From: Nocardiopsis sp. CC223A
GTDB lineage: Bacteria > Actinomycetota > Actinomycetes > Streptosporangiales > Streptosporangiaceae
Reading direction: 5' to 3'
Assembly: GCF_030766825.1 (NCBI RefSeq)
Contig: NZ_JASFDV010000007.1
Location: forward strand, 62,001 to 126,000
DNA: 64,000 bases
Each line of letters opens with the position of its first letter. The first letter of the stretch is position 1. Below are positions 60,072 to 64,000 of the stretch, piece by piece. Position numbers and translations under genes: made by a program. The notes below the pieces were generated by a model. That model saw only the letters and a list, made by a program, of their open reading frames with translations, made no database searches and was not told where the DNA came from.

Positions 60072-61385
60072 GTGACGGGCAGGACCCACCCGTCGGCGGT
60101 CAGCCGATTCGGCATCGGTCTGGCGGCGCTCGCACTCGCGGCGACCGCCTGCACTTCCGGTGGCGCCGAGACGCAGAGCAACAGCACCGACCCGGCCGTC
60201 GACGCCGAACCCGCGACCCTCGCCATCGCCCCCGAGGACGGCGCCGAGACGGTCGCGCCCAACACCCCCATCACGGTGACCGCGGAGAACGGCACGATCT
60301 CCGACGTCAGGGTCGACCAGGTGGTGCCGGACGAGGCCGCCGCCGAGGGCGAGGGGGAGGAGGGAGACCCCTCCCTGTACGAGATGACCGGCACCCTCAA
60401 CGGTGACGGCGACGAGTGGACGAGCGACTGGAACCTGCGTCCGGGCGCCACGGTCACGGTCACGGCCACGGCCGAGAACGAGGCCGGCGAGAGCACCGAG
60501 CTGGTCCGGGAGTTCACCACCGAGGCGGCCGTGCCCGGCCAGCGCCTGGAGCTGGACCCCTACGGCACCTATCCGGAGAACGGCCAGACCGTCGGCGTGG
60601 GCATGCCGATCGTCCTGGCCTTCGACCTGCCGGTCACCAACAAGGCCCAGGTCGAGAACTCCATCAGCATCACCTCCGAGCAGGGTGTCGCCGGATCGTG
60701 GCGCTGGCTCGACGACAAGCGGGTCGCCTTCCGCCCGGAGGACTACTGGGAGCCGTACCAGCAGGTCTCCGTCGAGGCGCACCTGGCCGGGGTCGAGGCC
60801 TCCGAGGGCGTCTACGGCGTGCGCAACACCAAGATCGACTTCGAGGTCGGCCGCGAGATGCGCATGACCATGAACGTCCCCGACCACGAGATGGTCGTGA
60901 CGGTCGACGGTGAGCACGAGCGCACCATCCCGGTGAGCAACGGCAAGGCCAACCGCCGCTTCGACACCACCAGCAGCGGCACCCACGTGCTCATGGAGCG
61001 CTACACGCACCTGACCATGGACTCCAGCACCGTGGGCATCCCCGAGGGCAGCCCGGGCTCCTACAAGGTCGACGTCCAGTACGCGGTGCGGACCTCCACC
61101 AGCGGCGAGTTCGTCCACGAGGCGTCCTACAACGGCAACATCGGCGTCGCGAACACCTCCAACGGGTGCACCAACCTGCGGATGGACGACGCCCTGTGGT
61201 TCTACGAGAACACCCTGATGGGCGACGTCCTGGACACCACCGGGACCGACCGCGTCAAGGAGTGGAACAACGGCTGGGGCTTCTGGCAGCTGAGCTGGGA
61301 CGAGTGGCTGGCCGAGAGCGTCACCGGCGAGCAGTACGTCACCGACGGCTCCGTCCCGCCGGGCTCCGTCCACGGCGAGCAGTAG
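60072..61385 (+). CDS. L,D-transpeptidase lipoprotein (Ldt, YkuD domain with Ig-like domains)
   Basis: A 437-residue lipoprotein. I choose GTG 60072, which has GGAGG seven bases upstream, over ATG 60039, which has none. The lipobox LAATAC puts the lipidated Cys near residue 27. Two Ig-like domains (about 50-150 and 155-265) precede the YkuD catalytic domain with HEASYNGNIGVANTSNGCTN; the nucleophile is the Cys of SNGCTNL and the conserved His heads the motif. This matches mycobacterial LdtMt2-type enzymes that form 3-3 peptidoglycan cross-links. Ends at an extremely strong terminator. Confidence 0.92.
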   Translation: MTGRTHPSAVSRFGIGLAALALAATACTSGGAETQSNSTDPAVDAEPATLAIAPEDGAETVAPNTPITVTAENGTISDVRVDQVVPDEAAAEGEGEEGDPSLYEMTGTLNGDGDEWTSDWNLRPGATVTVTATAENEAGESTELVREFTTEAAVPGQRLELDPYGTYPENGQTVGVGMPIVLAFDLPVTNKAQVENSISITSEQGVAGSWRWLDDKRVAFRPEDYWEPYQQVSVEAHLAGVEASEGVYGVRNTKIDFEVGREMRMTMNVPDHEMVVTVDGEHERTIPVSNGKANRRFDTTSSGTHVLMERYTHLTMDSSTVGIPEGSPGSYKVDVQYAVRTSTSGEFVHEASYNGNIGVANTSNGCTNLRMDDALWFYENTLMGDVLDTTGTDRVKEWNNGWGFWQLSWDEWLAESVTGEQYVTDGSVPPGSVHGEQ

Positions 61386-61398
61386 GCTCCACCGCTCC

Positions 61399-61450
61399 GA
61401 ACGCCCGGGGGCGCCGGGGACCGCACGGTCCCCGGCGCCCCCGGGCGTTC
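61399..61450 (+). terminator. Strong terminator after L,D-transpeptidase gene
   Basis: A perfect 24-bp stem (61399-61422 / 61427-61450) with a GCAC loop, 14 bases after the stop. Confidence 0.9.
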
Positions 61451-61590
61451 GTACGGGTGGTGTCCCACCGAGTGGTGTGATTTCGTTCGACCCTGAAATC
61501 CCAAGGGCAACAACGTGCTGGTCAGTGATCTGCTCCTGTTCGAACAGTCGGCGTTTTCGCACCACTCGACGGGACATGGCCTCGTACGGC

Positions 61591-61624
61591 AACGGCCCGT
61601 TCCGGACATCCGGAACGGGCCGTT
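61591..61624 (-). terminator. Hairpin after TetR gene
   Basis: A perfect 16-bp palindromic stem (61591-61606 / 61609-61624) downstream of the minus-strand TetR gene. Sequence 61451-61590 shows nothing else clear. Confidence 0.75.
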
Positions 61625-61663
61625 CTTCAGGCCGCCCCGGGGTCACTCCCACCCCGGGTCGGC

Positions 61664-62311
61664 TCACTCGCCCCGGGCCAGCCGGGCCACGAGGGCGTCG
61701 ATGACCGTCTCCGTCACCAGGGCCATGTCCACCGCCTCGGGGTCCAGCAGCCACTGCACCTGGAGGCCGTCCATGACGGCTATGACGGCGGCCGCCGCGG
61801 CCCCGGCCGGCGAGTGCCCTCCGGGTCCGGGCGCCCCGGCGGAACCCCGCTGCCCGGGGCCCAACCGGTCCAGGATCGCGTCCTCGATCTCCCGGCGCAG
61901 CACCGTGTAGCGGTTCCGGAACCAGTCCTGGGCGGGATGGTCCTCGGTGGCGCTCTCGGCCGACAGCACCGCGTACAGCTGGGTGGTGCCGGGACGCTCG
62001 GAGTTGCGCTCGGCGGTGGTCACCAGGTGGTCCAGCATCGGGCTGCCCTCGGGCGCGGGGTCGGTGTCGTCGCGCAGCTCCAGCACCGCCGTGAGCAGAC
62101 CCGTCTTGGAACCGAAATGGTGCAGGACCCCGGCCGGAGTGATGTCGAGCATCGTCGCGATGTCGGCCAGCGAGGTGTTGTGGAACCCCTGGGTGGCGAA
62201 CACGTCGGCGGCGGCGCGCAGGATCTGCTCGCGCCGGTTGACCCGCCGCCGTGGCGGTGACGCCCCGTTCGCGGGTCTGCGCGTGTCGGGCGCGGGGGGT
62301 GTCTCGCTCAT
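61664..62311 (-). CDS. TetR-family transcriptional regulator
   Basis: A 215-residue regulator with GGAGA eight bases before ATG 62311. A disordered Pro/Arg-rich N-terminus (1-25) precedes the HTH: REQILRAAADVFATQGFHN, TSLADIATMLDITPAGVLHHF. The C-terminal domain includes LYAVLSAESATEDHPAQDWF and a Gly/Pro loop, then VIAVMDGLQVQWLLDPEAVDM, as in regulators acting on glycoside or beta-lactam-type target operons. Target unknown; no pump or enzyme gene adjoins on the same strand. Confidence 0.88.
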   Translation of the reverse strand: MSETPPAPDTRRPANGASPPRRRVNRREQILRAAADVFATQGFHNTSLADIATMLDITPAGVLHHFGSKTGLLTAVLELRDDTDPAPEGSPMLDHLVTTAERNSERPGTTQLYAVLSAESATEDHPAQDWFRNRYTVLRREIEDAILDRLGPGQRGSAGAPGPGGHSPAGAAAAAVIAVMDGLQVQWLLDPEAVDMALVTETVIDALVARLARGE

Positions 62312-62432
62312 GGCCGTTCTCCACTTCTCGTACCCGTGCCGGGCGGCCGCGGCCGCGGCCGGGGGCGGGGGCGGGGTCGTGCCGTCAACGTTAGCGACAA
62401 CTTCTCGGCCCCTCCCGCTCGATGAATGTCAA

Positions 62433-62810
62433 GTGTCCGGCGTCCCCCTGGGCGCGACGGAGATCACCGGGCCGGGGCGGGCGGCCCCGGACCTTCGCCG
62501 CCGGGTGACCCGACTCCCGCCGGAGGGCGGGGCTCTCCCGCTCACCGGCCCCCGGCCGGGTCCCGCACGGGGTCCCGGAGGCCGGGCCGCCGGGGTCCGC
62601 GGCACCGAGGCCACCCGGGACGAGCACTCCGCCGGCACCCCCGGCCCCACCGCGGTCGCCGACGCCCGGGACACCGAACCCGTGGAGCGGGTGGGCCGGT
62701 TCTTCGTCGCCGGGGCCCGCCGCGAGGAGATCGACGTCGTCCCCGCCCCCGTCCTCGACCTCCGGCGCTTCCGGCGCGGAGGTATGACGGCCGGGGCGCT
62801 CAAGGGCTGA
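62433..62810 (+). CDS. Small hypothetical protein, 125 aa
   Basis: From GTG 62433 a frame of 125 codons runs to 62810. The N-terminal two thirds is low-complexity (Pro, Gly, Arg), but the C-terminus, VERVGRFFVAGARREEIDVV then PAPVLDLRRFRRGG, looks protein-like. No good ribosome site. It may be a real small protein or the tail of a decayed gene. Not recognised. Confidence 0.3.
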   Translation: MSGVPLGATEITGPGRAAPDLRRRVTRLPPEGGALPLTGPRPGPARGPGGRAAGVRGTEATRDEHSAGTPGPTAVADARDTEPVERVGRFFVAGARREEIDVVPAPVLDLRRFRRGGMTAGALKG

Positions 62811-62854
62811 TCCCGACGGGCGGCGCGTCCGCCGCGCACCGCCCCGGGGCTCCG

Positions 62855-63679
62855 TCAACCCTGCGCCGTGCGGGGGACGGCGAGCGAGGCCGCCATCAGG
62901 GCCGCCACCGGTTGCAGAAGCAGGACCAGCGGGATCTCGGCGGCCGTGGCCACCAGGAGCCCCAGGACCGCGTCGTCCGCGAGGACCGGTGCGAGCGAGG
63001 TCGGCAGGGCGTTCAGCGGAGTCACCGACAGGGAGAGCAGCAGTACCAGGAGGGAGCGGATCCGCCGCCCCTTCGCCATCCTCCAGGAGTCGCGGATCCC
63101 CACGCCCAGGGGGAGCCCGTGCAGCACCGCGGTCGGCAGCGAAAGGTACACGGCCGCCAGGACGGGCAGGCAGAGCAGGACCAGGACCGCGGAGACCGCG
63201 ATCCCCGGCAGGGAGAGACCGGACAGCAGGGCGGGCGCGGCGGCCCCGAGGAGCAGTACGGCCGGTACGGCACCGCACAGCAGCACCCACATGAGCAGGG
63301 CCGGGAAACGGCGGAGCACGCCGAGCAGCGCTCGGCCGAACCCGACCGGGCGGCCCACCCGGTGCCCGAACCCGAGCAGGGCGGCCAGCGCCAGGAACAC
63401 CGGGAACCCGACCGACTGGCACAGCGCCGCCGCCAGGGTGATGCCGTCCAGCGGACCCACCGTCTCGGGATCCACGGGGTACAGCTCCTCGCCGATGATC
63501 GTGACGCTCAGCAGGAGCCACCAGGGCAGGAAGAACAGCGCCGCGGCCACCACCAGGGACCCGCCGCCGTGTCGGAGGCCTTCGCGGACCAGGGCGAGTG
63601 TGCGCGGTGGTGCGGGGGAGCGGACCTCCGGGGACACCGGGGCCGGGGGAGACGACGGGGGCGGAGACGACAGGGACAC
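62855..63679 (-). CDS. Hypothetical membrane protein, 274 aa
   Basis: An integral membrane protein from GTG 63679 (GGAG eight bases upstream). A Pro/Ser-rich cytoplasmic N-terminus (1-30) precedes about six hydrophobic segments, including SLVVAAALFFLPWWLLLSVT, LALAALLGFG, LLMWVLLCGAVPAVLLLGAA and VLVLLCLPVLAAVYLSLP. The loop GVGIRDSWRMAKGRRIRSLLV resembles a DUF975/YesL-type signature in which a helical motif follows the central helices. Function unknown. Confidence 0.6.
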   Translation of the reverse strand: MSLSSPPPSSPPAPVSPEVRSPAPPRTLALVREGLRHGGGSLVVAAALFFLPWWLLLSVTIIGEELYPVDPETVGPLDGITLAAALCQSVGFPVFLALAALLGFGHRVGRPVGFGRALLGVLRRFPALLMWVLLCGAVPAVLLLGAAAPALLSGLSLPGIAVSAVLVLLCLPVLAAVYLSLPTAVLHGLPLGVGIRDSWRMAKGRRIRSLLVLLLSLSVTPLNALPTSLAPVLADDAVLGLLVATAAEIPLVLLLQPVAALMAASLAVPRTAQG

Positions 63680-63770
63680 GGGGAACTCCGGGGGATGAAG
63701 AGGACGAACGTAATGATGATGATGACATCGTTCGTCGCCCCCCGGCTGCCCCGGGCGTTGCGGTGCGGGG

Positions 63771-64000
63771 TCAGGCGCGCGGTGCGCAGTCCGGGGGCGA
63801 GCAGGCGGGGTCGGCCGGTTCGGGTGCCGGGGCGGTCCGGCGGGCGACCGCTTCGGCGGGGGCCACCGGCCCGGGGTCCGCGTCCTCGGGGCCGCGCTCC
63901 GGTGCGGTACCCGGGCCGGACTCCGGGCAGCCCGTCTCCGCGCAGGTGAGCAGGACCAGCCGCATCGATTCGGGGCCGGTGGCGGTCACGTCCAGTGTCT
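63771..64000 (-). CDS. C-terminal part of an unidentified protein, cut by window end
   Basis: The minus-strand frame is open from the window edge (LDVTATGPESMRLVLLTCAE) to a stop at 63771. The tail is Pro/Ala-rich with several cysteines (ETGCPESGPG, ADPACSPPDCAPRA). A GTG at 63989 could be an internal start. Most likely it is the end of a longer gene beyond the window. Not recognised. Confidence 0.35.
   Translation of the reverse strand, partial: TLDVTATGPESMRLVLLTCAETGCPESGPGTAPERGPEDADPGPVAPAEAVARRTAPAPEPADPACSPPDCAPRA

Overview
The window is GC-rich DNA (roughly 70 %) with frequent GTG/TTG starts, many 1-8 nt gene overlaps, TIKI-like, PP2C-like and SWIM proteins typical of actinomycetes, a cellulase under a 14-bp CelR-type box, a Thermobifida-like cutinase, and LPxTG surface proteins. 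Together these point to a filamentous actinomycete of the Nocardiopsis/Thermobifida group; this is inference from gene content, not a phylogeny.

Layout. 1-4.7 kb: a branched-chain-amino-acid-type ABC importer (two ATPases, two permeases, binding lipoprotein), 5' end cut by the window. 4.8-7.4 kb: a secreted cutinase / PET-hydrolase-like enzyme and a cytochrome P450 without an evident ExxR motif. 7.8-15.3 kb: a tightly overlapping five-gene operon, SWIM zinc finger - DUF5691-like HEAT protein - MoxR AAA ATPase - DUF5682 - vWA/CoxE, an actinobacterial relative of Escherichia coli yehLMPQ whose biochemical role is unknown. 15.5-23.8 kb: membrane and surface proteins including two sortase substrates, a degenerate PP2C-like protein and a PQQ-type sugar dehydrogenase lipoprotein. 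23.9-26.5 kb: a GH9 cellulase with a perfect CelR-type operator. 26.6-32.4 kb: small hypothetical genes, a lone HsdR_N-type nuclease domain, a kelch-type lipoprotein, a paralogous pair of helical proteins, and two broken genes.

32.7-40.8 kb is an accessory island bracketed by a duplicated tRNA-Gly 3' end plus its downstream hairpin (8,040 bp apart). It holds a probable type VII-secreted polymorphic toxin with an AT-rich nuclease C-terminus, its YezG-like immunity protein, an orphan toxin tail broken by a stop codon and an IS701-type element, a second YezG-like immunity gene, a small gene disrupted by an IS5-type element, and the intact tRNA-Gly(CCC). No integrase is visible.

41-64 kb is mostly core: dcd, a ProVW-type glycine betaine importer with palindromic sites upstream, a rhomboid protease, an oligopeptide importer with a fused double ATPase, the S13 peptidase DacB, a UbiB-type kinase, regulators, an SMR efflux pump with its TetR partner and operator, an L,D-transpeptidase lipoprotein, a second TetR gene and membrane proteins. 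Several genes (around 16.76, 19.82, 27.61 and 31.25-31.34 kb) look split by single-base shifts, some in short homopolymers, so base-calling errors should be excluded before calling them pseudogenes.
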